Shown here one piece after another: positions 25,817 to 34,725 of a stretch of DNA of 43,494 nucleotides. Both the position numbers and the translations under genes were made by a program. Source of the DNA: Ignavibacteriales bacterium (GTDB lineage Bacteria > Bacteroidota > Ignavibacteria > Ignavibacteriales > Ignavibacteriaceae); NCBI GenBank assembly GCA_003538625.1, contig DPRR01000031.1, positions 1-43,494 of the forward strand, read 5' to 3'. How positions within the stretch are numbered: the stretch's first letter is position 1; every line of letters begins with the position of its first letter. The notes under the pieces were generated by a model. That model was not told the DNA's origin. It did no database searches and saw nothing but the letters and a program-made list of their open reading frames with translations.

Positions 25817-26489
25817 TAATTGCATCTTCTTTAATTATATCTGAGCCATTTTCAATTTGAATGTTTTTATTAGAATTATCAGATAAAGATAAGTCTTGAG
25901 GAATTGCTGCAGATTCATCAGATAGAACAGGTTCAACTTTTTCATCATCTTCCTGATGTTTTTTATAGAAAATTAAAAGTACTAAAACACCAATTGTAAC
26001 AGCGGCGTCGGCAACATTAAACACGGGCCATCGGTCATAGCTTCTTCCAAACAAAGTAAAATCAAAAAAATCTACATCAAAAAAATCAACTACTTTTCCG
26101 TAGAACAAAGGAGCGTAATCAAAAAACACTCCATAAAAAGTTCTATCGATAAGATTTCCTACAGCACCGCCAAGTATTAGTGCAATTGCAATTTTAAGGC
26201 TCCAGCTTTTATCGCGAATTACATACAGATAAAATATCAAGCCAATACTTGCTACCAGTGAAAAGATAGAAATGATTAATTTAAAATTATTTCCCGGGTC
26301 ATAACCAAAAGCCATTCCGGGATTTTCAACAAAAGTCAATCTGAAAAAATCATCAATTACAGGTATCATCTGCCCGAGATACATTCCATCATAATTAATA
26401 TTAAGAAATGGAATCGAGAAACCTTTAACCATCAATTTAGAAACCTGATCAATTACAACAACAGCAAATGATAAATACAACGCTTTCAA
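25779..26489 (-). CDS. lspA: Lipoprotein signal peptidase (signal peptidase II) with C-terminal tail
   Basis: 236 aa with four membrane helices. The catalytic aspartates lie in GGAVGNLIDRTFYG (Asp115) and FNVADAAVTIG (Asp161), with ENPGMAFGY and VVDFFDV in their normal places. It cleaves signal peptides from prolipoproteins after lipidation. Typical LspA is about 165 aa. The excess comes from a loop around 120-155 and a hydrophilic, acidic tail of about 55 residues after the last helix (from KKHQEDDEKVEP on), probably cytoplasmic and of unknown use. The end of the tail is encoded by bases that also start rluD. Confidence 0.94.
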   Translation of the reverse strand: MKALYLSFAVVVIDQVSKLMVKGFSIPFLNINYDGMYLGQMIPVIDDFFRLTFVENPGMAFGYDPGNNFKLIISIFSLVASIGLIFYLYVIRDKSWSLKIAIALILGGAVGNLIDRTFYGVFFDYAPLFYGKVVDFFDVDFFDFTLFGRSYDRWPVFNVADAAVTIGVLVLLIFYKKHQEDDEKVEPVLSDESAAIPQDLSLSDNSNKNIQIENGSDIIKEDAINEQTNNRKEISD

Positions 26490-26553
26490 CTAATACAAAC
26501 TCCTTGATATGTATGCTTAATTTTTTCCGCCAAATTAAAATTGAACAATAATT

Positions 26554-27327
26554 TTATTTTTTCTCTTGTTTCTGTTTCATAGGTAAACATAATTGACTGT
26601 GAGGAACTGCTTCCAGCCTTGCTTTAGGAATCAATGGACAAGTTGGGCAAAGATGCTGAGGTTCCTCAATACATTCAAGACAAATTCCGTAAGTGCCATT
26701 TTCAATTCTCTTAAGAGCATCTTCAAGATATCCGAGAAATTTATTTTCACGCTGTGCGTAAAGAAATGTTTTTTCTCTTTCCATAGCATCGGTTCCTTGC
26801 TCAGCCATATGTAATGAGTACGGTGAGTTCTCATTAATATATTCACCTGTTGTAGGATCCAGCATTTGTTCTCTTAAGTTTTGAAGCTGTTCAAGTATCT
26901 CATCCCTTTTTTCAAGAATAATAACTTTAAACTGCTCAAGTTCCTTTTTACTGTAACCTTTAATTTTCTTCAATGCAGCAGCACGATTGGCTGCGGCTAC
27001 TTCAGGAGAAAGATATTCTTCTTCTTTTTTCCTGGAAACGTAATGTTTCACTTTTGGTTTTAAGCTTTGTTTTTTTTCAACTGCTATTTTTTTACTAACT
27101 ACGGATTTCTTTGGAGCAGTTTTGGTTTTGACTACTTTAGTTTTGGTTACTTTTTTAGAGGTCACTTTTTTTACTTCCTTTTTCTTAGGTGCTTGCTTCT
27201 TTACAGTTTTCTTTGGTGCTGCAACTTTAACGGGTTTTTTCTTTTTCTGTTCTTTTTTCGCAGCCGGTTTCCCGGTTTTGTTTGAACTTTTTTTTGTGTT
27301 TTTCTTAACAGTCTTTTTTACTGCCAT
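26554..27327 (-). CDS. DksA/TraR-type zinc finger protein with long lysine-rich N-terminal tail
   Basis: 257 aa. The C-terminal part (about 125-250) has the coiled-coil pair of DksA (KKELEQFKVIILEKRDEILE...TDAMEREKTFLYAQRENK, abridged) and a four-cysteine zinc site CLEC...CPTC. The N-terminal ~105 residues are almost entirely Lys, Ala, Thr, Val and Pro in KKTVKK- or KKPVKV-like repeats, resembling histone H1 or HU-tail sequence. The family binds the RNA polymerase secondary channel or acts in general stress control; here a nucleic-acid-binding tail is added. The gene sits between ileS (17 bp) and lspA (64 bp), a common location for this family. Confidence 0.85.
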   Translation of the reverse strand: MAVKKTVKKNTKKSSNKTGKPAAKKEQKKKKPVKVAAPKKTVKKQAPKKKEVKKVTSKKVTKTKVVKTKTAPKKSVVSKKIAVEKKQSLKPKVKHYVSRKKEEEYLSPEVAAANRAAALKKIKGYSKKELEQFKVIILEKRDEILEQLQNLREQMLDPTTGEYINENSPYSLHMAEQGTDAMEREKTFLYAQRENKFLGYLEDALKRIENGTYGICLECIEEPQHLCPTCPLIPKARLEAVPHSQLCLPMKQKQEKK

Positions 27328-27344
27328 AATAGATTCTCCTCTTG

Positions 27345-30300
27345 TTAGGATTGTACTTTTACTATATTAATTGAACAATCAAACTCACCAATTTTAAATT
27401 CCTGAGTAAATCCGTTTTCACTTTTAATTTCTTCAGATAATTTTTCTGCAAGAGTTTCGGTCGAAATATATTGATTAAAATTCTTAATAGCTTTAACAAA
27501 ATTTTCAGAGGCGGTAAATGTAATAATAATTTTATCAGTTACATCAAAACCGGCATCTTTTCTCATATTTTGAATTCGATTTACAAATTCACGGGCTAAT
27601 CCTTCTTCAATTAGTGCTTCATCAAGTTCAGCATCAATTGCTACCGTAATTCCGGATTCTGCTTCCACTACCCAACCCGTAATTTCTGTACTTATGATCT
27701 CAACATCGTCTTTGCTGATTGTCAAATCTTCGTCTTCGATATTGAGAATAATCTCATTTCCAAGTTCAATTTTAGATATTTCATCTTTAGTGAAGTTTTT
27801 TATTGATTCCGCAACAGCTTTTACTTTCTTTCCAAATTTAGGTCCGATTGATTTAAAGTTTGCTTTTGCCGATTTATTAACAATTTCAGAATCATCAGTT
27901 AAAATAATCAACTCTTTTATGTTCACTTCTTCAAGAATTACATCTTTCATTTTGGAAAGTGCATCGTGTTTGCTTTTGTCTAAAGCAACCATAATTTTTT
28001 TAAGCGGCTGACGTACTTTAAGATTATTTTTTGCACGCATTGCACGCGTTAAATAAACAACATTCTGTGCAACTTCCATTTTCTCTTCAAGAGCTTTATC
28101 ACGATAAGTCGCTTTTGGAAATTCTGCAAGATGAACTGATTCAAATTTCTCTCTTTTAGTTTCTGCATTTAGATCAAGGTAAATTGCTTCAGAAATAAAT
28201 GGAGCAAATGGTGCTGTTAACTTGCAAATAGTTTCCAAACATTCGTACAAAGTCTGATATGCAGAAAGTTTTTCTTTATTCATTTCTGATTTCCAGAAAC
28301 GTCTTCTGCTTCTTCTTACATACCAGTTTGAAAGTTGATCAATTGTATAACTTGAAACAGCGCGGGCAGCTTTAGTTACATCGTAATCATTCATTAATTG
28401 TTCGTACTCTTCAACAAGTTGATTCAGCTTAGAAATTATCCATCGATCAATTTCAGGTCGTTCTTCATACGGAATCAAAGCATCTTTAAAGTTAAAGCCA
28501 TCTATGTTAGCATACAGCGCAAAGAATGAATATGTGTTAACTAAAGTTCCAAAGAATTTTCTTTGTACTTCGGCTAAACCTTCTTCATCAAATAATGTTG
28601 GTCGCCAGGGTGGAGAATTTGTTACCAAATACCAGCGGGTTGCATCAGCCCCATATTTATCAAACAACAGAAAAGGATCAACTGTATTCCCAACTGACTT
28701 AGACATTTTCCTTCCGGTTTTGTCTAAAATCAATTCATTAACAATCACATTCTTAAATGCAACATTATCAAACAACATTGTTGAGATAGCGTGCAAAGTA
28801 TAAAACCATCCGCGTGTTTGATCAATTCCTTCGCAGATAAATTGTGATGGAAAATAATTCTTTTCAAATTCTTCTTTATTTTCAAAGGGATAATGATATT
28901 GCGCAAACGGCATTGAGCCCGAATCAAACCAAACATCAATTACTTCCGGAGTTCGTTTATAGATCTTGCCGTTCTTTTCAAAAAGTATTTTATCAACAAA
29001 TGGTTTGTGAAGATCAATATTATCAATATCCTTTAAAGATATTCTTTTTCCGTTCTCTTCTATAAATCCACTTTTAACTTCTTCAATGCTTCCAACAGCA
29101 AACACATCACCATCATCGCTGATCCAGAGCGGTAGTGGAGTTGCCCAGAAACGATCACGCGATAATGCCCAATCCTTATTTTCTTCAAGCCAGTTACCGA
29201 ATCTGCCGCTTCCAACTTCCGGCGGCTGCCAATTTATTTGCTTATTCAATTCAACCATTCTATCTGCAATAGAAGTTGTACGGATAAACCAAGATTCACG
29301 AGCATAATAAATTACCGGAACTTCAGGATGCCGCCAGCAGAAAGGATATGTGTGAAGAATGGTTTCTTTCCTGTAAAGTTTACCTTCCTGTTTAAGTTTA
29401 AGAATAATTCCTGCATCAGCATCTTTAACAAACTGCCCCGCAAAATCTGTCACTTCATCAGTAAATAATCCGCCGCGAGTAACAGGCTGCAGCATTGGCA
29501 AGCCGTACTTTTTAGAAACTTCATAATCATCAGCACCAAAAGCAGGTGCGATGTGAACAATTCCCGAACCATCAGCGGTACTTACGAAATCACCCTCAAC
29601 TACATAAAAAGCTTTTTTATCAACATCGCAGTATTCCATCAATTGTTCGTATTCAATTCCTGCAAGTTCTCTTCCTTTCATCTCTGCAAGAATTTCATAT
29701 TCTTTATCGATTACAGATAATCTTTCTTTTGCAAGAATCATAGTTGCATATTCTGTTTTGATTTTCACATAATCAATATCAGAACCAACAGCAAGTGCAA
29801 CATTTGAAATCAGTGTCCATGGAGTTGTCGTCCAAACAAGAAAATGTTCATCAGCATTTAAAAGTTTAAACAATACATAAACCGATGGATCTTTTGTCTC
29901 ACGGTAACCGAGTGCAAGTTCGTGTGAAGATAAAACAGTTTCGGATTTTGGATCCTGCGGAACAATCTTATAATCTTTGTAGAGAAGACCTTTATCAAAT
30001 AATGTTTTAAGCGCCCACCAAACCGATTCAATATAATTATTATCAAGAGTTATATACGCGGATTTCAAATCGATCCAGTAACCCATCCGGGTTGTCATCT
30101 TTTCCCAAAGATCAAGATACGTAAAAACTGATTCACGGCATTTTTGATTATACTTCTCAACACCGTATTCAAGCACTTCACTTTTATGCTTGATACCTAA
30201 AGCTTTTTCAACTTCAATTTCAACGGGAAGACCATGCGTATCCCAACCAGCTTTTCGATTAACACGATAACCTTGTAAAGTCTTGTAACGGCAAACCAAA

Positions 30301-30497
30301 TCTTTTAAAGTTCTTGCCATAACATGATGAATGCCGGGTTTTCCATTAGCAGTCGGCGGACCTTCGTAGAATGTCCATGATTTATCTTCATCACGAGTTG
30401 AAATACTTTTTTCAAATATTTTATTGGATTGCCAGAACTTTAATATTTCCTGTTCTAACTGCGGATAACCGATTTTTTCTAAATTCTGCTTAAACAT
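27345..30497 (-). CDS. ileS: Isoleucyl-tRNA synthetase, long (type 2-like) form
   Basis: 1050 aa. The HIGH-type motif is in GPPTANGKPGIHHVMART and KMSKS in GRKMSKSVGN. The editing domain contains WTTTPWTLISNVAL, and the anticodon-binding helical domain follows about residue 690 (WYVRRSRRRFWKSE). The PTANGxPGxHH form of the signature and the 1050-aa length fit the second bacterial IleRS group, which in other bacteria is often less sensitive to mupirocin; that property is not shown here. No C-terminal zinc cluster is seen. It follows the coiled-coil membrane protein by 27 bp. Confidence 0.96.
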   Translation of the reverse strand: MFKQNLEKIGYPQLEQEILKFWQSNKIFEKSISTRDEDKSWTFYEGPPTANGKPGIHHVMARTLKDLVCRYKTLQGYRVNRKAGWDTHGLPVEIEVEKALGIKHKSEVLEYGVEKYNQKCRESVFTYLDLWEKMTTRMGYWIDLKSAYITLDNNYIESVWWALKTLFDKGLLYKDYKIVPQDPKSETVLSSHELALGYRETKDPSVYVLFKLLNADEHFLVWTTTPWTLISNVALAVGSDIDYVKIKTEYATMILAKERLSVIDKEYEILAEMKGRELAGIEYEQLMEYCDVDKKAFYVVEGDFVSTADGSGIVHIAPAFGADDYEVSKKYGLPMLQPVTRGGLFTDEVTDFAGQFVKDADAGIILKLKQEGKLYRKETILHTYPFCWRHPEVPVIYYARESWFIRTTSIADRMVELNKQINWQPPEVGSGRFGNWLEENKDWALSRDRFWATPLPLWISDDGDVFAVGSIEEVKSGFIEENGKRISLKDIDNIDLHKPFVDKILFEKNGKIYKRTPEVIDVWFDSGSMPFAQYHYPFENKEEFEKNYFPSQFICEGIDQTRGWFYTLHAISTMLFDNVAFKNVIVNELILDKTGRKMSKSVGNTVDPFLLFDKYGADATRWYLVTNSPPWRPTLFDEEGLAEVQRKFFGTLVNTYSFFALYANIDGFNFKDALIPYEERPEIDRWIISKLNQLVEEYEQLMNDYDVTKAARAVSSYTIDQLSNWYVRRSRRRFWKSEMNKEKLSAYQTLYECLETICKLTAPFAPFISEAIYLDLNAETKREKFESVHLAEFPKATYRDKALEEKMEVAQNVVYLTRAMRAKNNLKVRQPLKKIMVALDKSKHDALSKMKDVILEEVNIKELIILTDDSEIVNKSAKANFKSIGPKFGKKVKAVAESIKNFTKDEISKIELGNEIILNIEDEDLTISKDDVEIISTEITGWVVEAESGITVAIDAELDEALIEEGLAREFVNRIQNMRKDAGFDVTDKIIITFTASENFVKAIKNFNQYISTETLAEKLSEEIKSENGFTQEFKIGEFDCSINIVKVQS

Positions 30498-30524
30498 TTT
30501 TAATTACTGTAGTGTGTAAGTGGA

Positions 30525-31145
30525 CTATAATTCTTCGTACTTTTTTATTAATTCGCGTTCTGTATGAATAAACTCTTTAAGTTCATTCTCAATTCTTTCT
30601 TTTTTCAAGATTGTGTTTTTTGCATGAAGTTCGGCATCGTTTACAATTTTTTGCGCGTGAACTTTTGCTTCTCTTAATGTTAACTCGGCTTCTTTCTTGG
30701 CATCAAGCATTGTCTGCTCATAAACTTTTATTTTTTCTTTAAGGATTATACTTTCACGTTCAGAGCCAAGCACTTCCTGAACTGCCATTCCAAAAAATCC
30801 CATTGCGCCCAGTGTAATATTACGCAAGCTGTAAAGTATAATATTTTCTGTAAGAAGCTGTGAAGCAGAAAAATATTCGTTAAAGAAAATTATCATAAAC
30901 AAACTTACAATTGTAACAGCTATAATTATTGCAAACAATATTTTACCACCGTGCTGCCAGCCCAAAACACGATTGATAAACCAGCCGCAGGAAAAACTGA
31001 GTATTGATAAAACAAACCATACTGCAAAGTTAAGCTGACCAAAGTCAAACAGGATTGTGTTTAAAAAATTCGAGATAAATAAAAACGCCGCCAGCAAAAC
31101 TGCAGCGCCGTAATTAACTAACATTTTTTTAGGTGAGAATTTCAT
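30525..31145 (-). CDS. Membrane protein with C-terminal coiled coil
   Basis: 206 aa: about four transmembrane helices in residues 10-125 (YGAAVLLAAFLFISNF, FAVWFVLSILSFSCGWFI, LFAIIIAVTIVSLFMIIFF, ITLGAMGFFGMAV), then a charged coiled coil at about 135-206 (KIKVYEQTMLDAKKEAELTL onward). The start overlaps the stop of pnp by 4 bp, and ileS follows. I recognise no family. The coiled coil and the nearby divIVA gene make a cell-envelope or division scaffold conceivable, but that is only contextual. Confidence 0.7.
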   Translation of the reverse strand: MKFSPKKMLVNYGAAVLLAAFLFISNFLNTILFDFGQLNFAVWFVLSILSFSCGWFINRVLGWQHGGKILFAIIIAVTIVSLFMIIFFNEYFSASQLLTENIILYSLRNITLGAMGFFGMAVQEVLGSERESIILKEKIKVYEQTMLDAKKEAELTLREAKVHAQKIVNDAELHAKNTILKKERIENELKEFIHTERELIKKYEEL

Positions 31146-31966
31146 TTTATTCTCTTGATTACTTCTTTCATTATTAATGTCATTTTAGGTTCAGCTTTCA
31201 TTGCCGCCGCAATAATCTCTTCAACATTTACCGGTTTTAAAGTTTCGGGAAAACACTCATCAGTAATAATGCTCATTCCAAGCACTTTCATTCCCATATG
31301 ATTTGCAACTATGTTTTCCGGAATTGTGGACATCCCGACAACATCAGCACCAATCTCTCGCAGGAATTTATACTCAGCTTTTGTTTCAAGATTTGGTCCC
31401 GGAACAGCAACGTAAACACCTTTATGAACTTTTATATTATTTTCTTTTGCAACATCTTCTGCAAGCTTGATTAATTCTAAAGAATAAGCCTCGCTCATAT
31501 CGGGAAATCTTGGTCCAAGTTCATCTTCGTTTTTTCCGATTAGCGGATTATCACCAAGAAGATTTATATGATCAGCCATCAACATCAAATCGCCTTTACG
31601 GTAATCAGGATTCATTCCACCGCAGGCATTTGAAACCAGCAAAGTCTTTACTCCAAGAAATTTCATCACACGAACAGGATAAGTAATTTGCTGCATCGTG
31701 TAGCCTTCGTAGTAATGGAATCTACCCTGCATAGCCACAACTTTTTGTCCGTTTATTGTTCCAAAAATTAATTTACCGTGATGCGATTCAACTGTTGATA
31801 ATGGAAAATGCGGCAAATCAGCATAATCAATTTGATGTTCAATATTAATTTCTTTTACAAGACCGCCTAAACCAGTACCAAGAATAATTCCAACCGGATA
31901 ATTATCCGAAGTATATTTTCTTATTACTTCTAAAGTCTCATTTATTTTTTGGATCAGTTCACTCAT
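31142..31966 (-). CDS. Purine nucleoside phosphorylase, trimeric type
   Basis: 274 aa. The phosphate loop GIILGTGLGGL, the substrate motifs MQGRFHYYEGYTM and VSNACGGMNPDYRKGD, and GPNLETKAEY with the base-binding Glu identify the PunA/human-PNP trimeric family. This enzyme splits purine nucleosides with phosphate for salvage. At the position of human Asn243 (SLITN) this protein has Asp (SIITD), a residue that in methylthioadenosine phosphorylases favours 6-amino purines. The gene overlaps divIVA and the membrane protein gene by 4 bp on either side, implying coupled translation. Confidence 0.93.
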   Translation of the reverse strand: MSELIQKINETLEVIRKYTSDNYPVGIILGTGLGGLVKEINIEHQIDYADLPHFPLSTVESHHGKLIFGTINGQKVVAMQGRFHYYEGYTMQQITYPVRVMKFLGVKTLLVSNACGGMNPDYRKGDLMLMADHINLLGDNPLIGKNEDELGPRFPDMSEAYSLELIKLAEDVAKENNIKVHKGVYVAVPGPNLETKAEYKFLREIGADVVGMSTIPENIVANHMGMKVLGMSIITDECFPETLKPVNVEEIIAAAMKAEPKMTLIMKEVIKRIK

Positions 31967-32499
31967 AAAATTTTATTCAGGATATCGTTTAAATCAATAT
32001 CCATTTTGTTTGATTCCTGTATTTTCTTTCCGGCAGTTTTCTCATCACCTGCACGTTCAACTTTAAGCTCAAGAAGATTAGCCTGCGAACTTACAATTGC
32101 TTTAAGCTTTGCAAGTATCAAATCCTTTTCTTCTCTAAGATTTACAACTGCGTTTCGTATATCGTTTGTACTTTCACGTGCTTTCTCGATAATCTGCGAT
32201 GCCTTTAATTCCGCTTCTCTAATCATCAAACTTGTTTGCTTCTTGGTAGCTTCCATAGATTTTGCGGAAGATTCCTGAGCGCTAAGAAGAGTATCCTGCA
32301 GATTTTTCTCAATTTTTTTAAACTCATTAACCTGTTCGGTTAAAGATTCAACTTCAGTTTTTAATGTTTCATTTTCTGTGTTAAGTTTATCCAGTTCTTC
32401 GGCTAAACTTTCCAGAAAATTCTGCACTTCATCAGGATCATATCCACGCATTTTTTTCGTGAATTCCTGCTGACGAATTTCGATAGGAGATATTTTCAT
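31963..32499 (-). CDS. DivIVA-domain coiled-coil protein
   Basis: 178 aa from the ATG at 32499, which has GGAG nine bases before it; an upstream in-frame TTG (32511) lies before that site and is rejected. The N-terminus KISPIEIRQQEFTKKMRGYD, then PDEVQNFLESL, is the DivIVA lipid-binding and crossed-helix domain. The rest is coiled coil to about residue 150. DivIVA proteins collect at curved membrane and recruit division or polar growth factors. The start codon overlaps the stop of yggS (ATGA), matching the yggS-divIVA neighbourhood of many bacteria. Confidence 0.88.
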   Translation of the reverse strand: MKISPIEIRQQEFTKKMRGYDPDEVQNFLESLAEELDKLNTENETLKTEVESLTEQVNEFKKIEKNLQDTLLSAQESSAKSMEATKKQTSLMIREAELKASQIIEKARESTNDIRNAVVNLREEKDLILAKLKAIVSSQANLLELKVERAGDEKTAGKKIQESNKMDIDLNDILNKIL

Positions 32500-33197
32500 A
32501 CTTGTCTCCAATCTTTTGAGTAATCTCTGTCACCAAAGATTGCACTTCCGATTCTAATCATAGTTGCGCCCTCTTCAATTGCAATTTCAAAATCACTTGT
32601 CATTCCCATTGATAGCTCAGTAAGAATGTAACCTTTATTGTTAATTCTATCTTTCAAATTACGTAAATCTCTAAAACTTTTCCTAATAATATTGGCATCT
32701 TCAGTTAATGGAGCCATTGTCATTAATCCTTTAAGCTCTATGTTCTTCAGCTCTGAACATCTTTTAACCAAACTTAATATTTCTGTTTCCGTTTCAAGTC
32801 CTGATTTAGTTTCTTCCTCAGACGTTTTCACTTCCAACAGAATCTTCTGAACTTGACCTATTTTTTCTGCACGATAATTTATTTCTTCAAGAAGTTCCAG
32901 TGAATCAACTGAATGAATTAATTCTGCAGCATTTACAACATACTTAACTTTATTTTTTTGCAAAGTTCCTATAAAATGCCAGGTTACATCATTACCAAGT
33001 TTTTCAAACTTAAGAGTAAGTTCCTGTGCACGATTTTCACCAAAATCCGTAAGCCCGCAGTTTTTTGCCTCAATAATTGCATCCACACCGAAATATTTAG
33101 AAACTGCAATAAGTTTTACTTCAGCAGGATTTCGTCCCGAACTTCTACAAGTTTCTTCAATTTTTTGCCTTAAAACGGCTAAATTTTCAGCAATCAT
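32496..33197 (-). CDS. YggS/PLPBP pyridoxal phosphate homeostasis protein
   Basis: 233 aa, a single alanine-racemase-like TIM barrel without the second domain of true racemases. KLIAVSKYF carries the PLP lysine (Lys34), DFGENRAQEL and WHFIGTLQKNKVKY are family signatures, and LSMGMTSDFEIAIEEGATMI forms the phosphate-binding end. The family buffers PLP and affects amino-acid metabolism. First gene of the minus-strand housekeeping run; a TATATTTG box lies 195 bp upstream, beyond an intergenic repeat. Confidence 0.94.
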   Translation of the reverse strand: MIAENLAVLRQKIEETCRSSGRNPAEVKLIAVSKYFGVDAIIEAKNCGLTDFGENRAQELTLKFEKLGNDVTWHFIGTLQKNKVKYVVNAAELIHSVDSLELLEEINYRAEKIGQVQKILLEVKTSEEETKSGLETETEILSLVKRCSELKNIELKGLMTMAPLTEDANIIRKSFRDLRNLKDRINNKGYILTELSMGMTSDFEIAIEEGATMIRIGSAIFGDRDYSKDWRQV

Positions 33198-33268
33198 TTT
33201 AAAAATAAGGTTGTGAATTTATCCTGATAAATCATAAAAACCAAAGAAATTCAATCATTTTTATTATA

Positions 33269-33337
33269 TGTCATCCTGAATTTATTTCAGGATCTTCTAA
33301 GGATTCCGAAGCAATCCGCCACGGCGGACGGAATGAC
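33269..33337. repeat. Intergenic TGTCATCCTGAA palindrome
   Basis: TGTCATCCTGAA...TTTCAGG forms one stem and ATTCCG...CGGAAT a second, with CCGCC/GGCGG between. The block begins with TGTCAT and ends with AATGAC, like the elements at 34507 and inside miaA. It lies between the divergent yggS and pta genes. Confidence 0.7.
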
Positions 33338-33390
33338 TTTATTTCAAAGAATTTAGAAGGATTCTTAATAATTATTAAAATTTTACAAGA

Positions 33391-33398
33391 CAAATATA
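33391..33398 (-). promoter_or_regulatory. Possible -7 element for the yggS cluster
   Basis: TATATTTG on the minus strand fits TAnnTTTG. No -33 TTTG is found at the usual distance and the leader would run 190 nt through a palindromic repeat, so this is tentative. Confidence 0.22.
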
Positions 33399-33419
33399 AC
33401 CTTAAACTGAGTGAAGTGC

Positions 33420-33454
33420 TTAGAAAATGTTCTAAAGATATTTTAGTAATTTTG
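33420..33454 (+). promoter_or_regulatory. Candidate pta promoter with an upstream dyad
   Basis: TAATTTTG (33447-33454) matches TAnnTTTG 33 bp before the pta ATG. Just upstream, TTAGAA-AATG-TTCTAA (33420-33435) is a perfect dyad covering the place of the -33 box, which is otherwise absent. A regulator bound there could control the promoter, but this is inference. Confidence 0.3.
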
Positions 33455-33486
33455 GTTGTTATTATTCACAATTTATTGGAGAAATT

Positions 33487-34464
33487 ATGGGTTACGCATT
33501 ATTAGATCAAATCAAAGCTAATGCAAAATCAAAAAACAAAACTATTATACTTCCGGAATCTCACGATGATCGTGTTCTTAAAGCCGCAGAAATTTTAACC
33601 AAAGAAAAAATCTGTAAAGTAATTACACTTGGCAATCCTGCTAAAGTGAATGAAGATGCAAAAAGACTTGGAGTTAATTTAACCGGAGTTGAAGTAATTG
33701 ATCACTTAATTCATCCAAAGTTTGATGAGTTTGCAAACATATATTACGAGTTAAGAAAGAAAAAAGGAATGACTCCAGAACAGGCAAGCGAAGTAATAAA
33801 ACGCGATTTATTTTTTGCTTCTTTAATGTTACGCGAAGGTTTGGTTGATGGCAGTGTTGCCGGCTCATTCGCATCAACTGCTGATGTAATGAAAGCAGGA
33901 ATTCAAATTATTGGAATGCCGCAGGGAATTTCTATTGTATCAAGTTTCTTTTTAATGTTGTTCAAAGATAGAGCTTTCAGTTTTGCAGACTGTGCCGTTG
34001 TTCCAAATCCTGATGCAGAACAGCTTGCAGATATTGCAATCTCAACTGCAGATAATCATAAAAAATTAACAGGTGACGAGCCACTTGTTGCAATGCTATC
34101 TTTCTCAACAAAAGGCAGCGCAACACATGAGCTTGCTGATAAAGTAATCAAAGCAACAGAAATCGTAAAAACAAAAAGACCTGATCTTAATGTTGATGGT
34201 GAACTTCAGTTTGATGCTGCAATTGTTGAATCAATCGGAAAGAAGAAAGCACCGGAAAGTAAAGTTGCCGGATTAGCAAATGTTTTAGCTTTTCCTGATT
34301 TGAATGCCGGAAATATTGGATATAAAATTGCTCAGCGCTGGGGCGGAGCTGAAGCTGTTGGGCCAATGGTTCAGGGATTGAAAAAACCATTTTTCGATTT
34401 AAGTCGTGGCTGTAGTGTTGATGATATAGTAAACACAGCATCAATAAATGTTTTGATGGGATAA
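33487..34464 (+). CDS. pta: Phosphate acetyltransferase, short form
   Basis: 325 aa, a single PTA_PTB domain with ILPESHDDRVLKAAEIL, LMLREGLVDGSVAGS, DCAVVPNPDAEQLADIAI, MLSFSTKGSA, ELQFDAAI and FPDLNAGNIGYKIAQR, all standard Pta blocks. It interconverts acetyl-CoA and acetyl phosphate. It lacks the DRTGG and N-terminal regulatory domains of the 700-aa enterobacterial enzyme, as in most short bacterial Pta. No acetate kinase gene is adjacent. GGAG precedes the ATG with normal spacing. Confidence 0.94.
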   Translation: MGYALLDQIKANAKSKNKTIILPESHDDRVLKAAEILTKEKICKVITLGNPAKVNEDAKRLGVNLTGVEVIDHLIHPKFDEFANIYYELRKKKGMTPEQASEVIKRDLFFASLMLREGLVDGSVAGSFASTADVMKAGIQIIGMPQGISIVSSFFLMLFKDRAFSFADCAVVPNPDAEQLADIAISTADNHKKLTGDEPLVAMLSFSTKGSATHELADKVIKATEIVKTKRPDLNVDGELQFDAAIVESIGKKKAPESKVAGLANVLAFPDLNAGNIGYKIAQRWGGAEAVGPMVQGLKKPFFDLSRGCSVDDIVNTASINVLMG

Positions 34465-34506
34465 AAAAGCCTCCCAAAACGAGGTTGTATAAAACGGATA
34501 TTTTTT

Positions 34507-34599
34507 TGTCATTCCCGTGAAAACGGGAATCCAAAACCAATAATAAGGAGTGGATTCCCACTTCCTCCCGAAGGGATGCCTATGGCAGTGGGAATGACA
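34507..34599. repeat. Intergenic TGTCATTCCC palindrome
   Basis: TGTCATTCCC (34507-34516) pairs exactly with GGGAATGACA (34590-34599). Inside, CCCGTGAAAACGGG forms a further small stem and GTGGATTCCCAC is a short palindrome. It belongs to the GTCATT...AATGAC class and follows pta. Confidence 0.8.
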
Positions 34600-34725
34600 A
34601 TTATAGAGTTCCAACCTTCAAGACAGCTTATTTTTATTTAAGAACAAGAGTAACGAATCACATAATTGGAATTGTTCACTCAAAAATATTTTCTTAAGTT
34701 CGCTCATCAAAAAATTAATCTATAA

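Noticed and set aside
26881..27370. Plus-strand Phe-rich frames opposite the dksA-like gene
   Set aside because: They are the reverse reading of the lysine codons in the tail (TTT/TTC runs). No independent support.
34470..34492. Weak stem GCCTC...GAGG after pta as a terminator
   Set aside because: Only a 4-5 bp stem, and no T-run on the pta strand; the T-run is on the opposite strand where no gene needs it.
34187..34561. A 124-codon minus-strand frame opposite pta
   Set aside because: It begins in the TGTCATTCCC repeat, which gives the artefact peptide SRFHGNDK, and then runs antisense through pta. A shadow frame.
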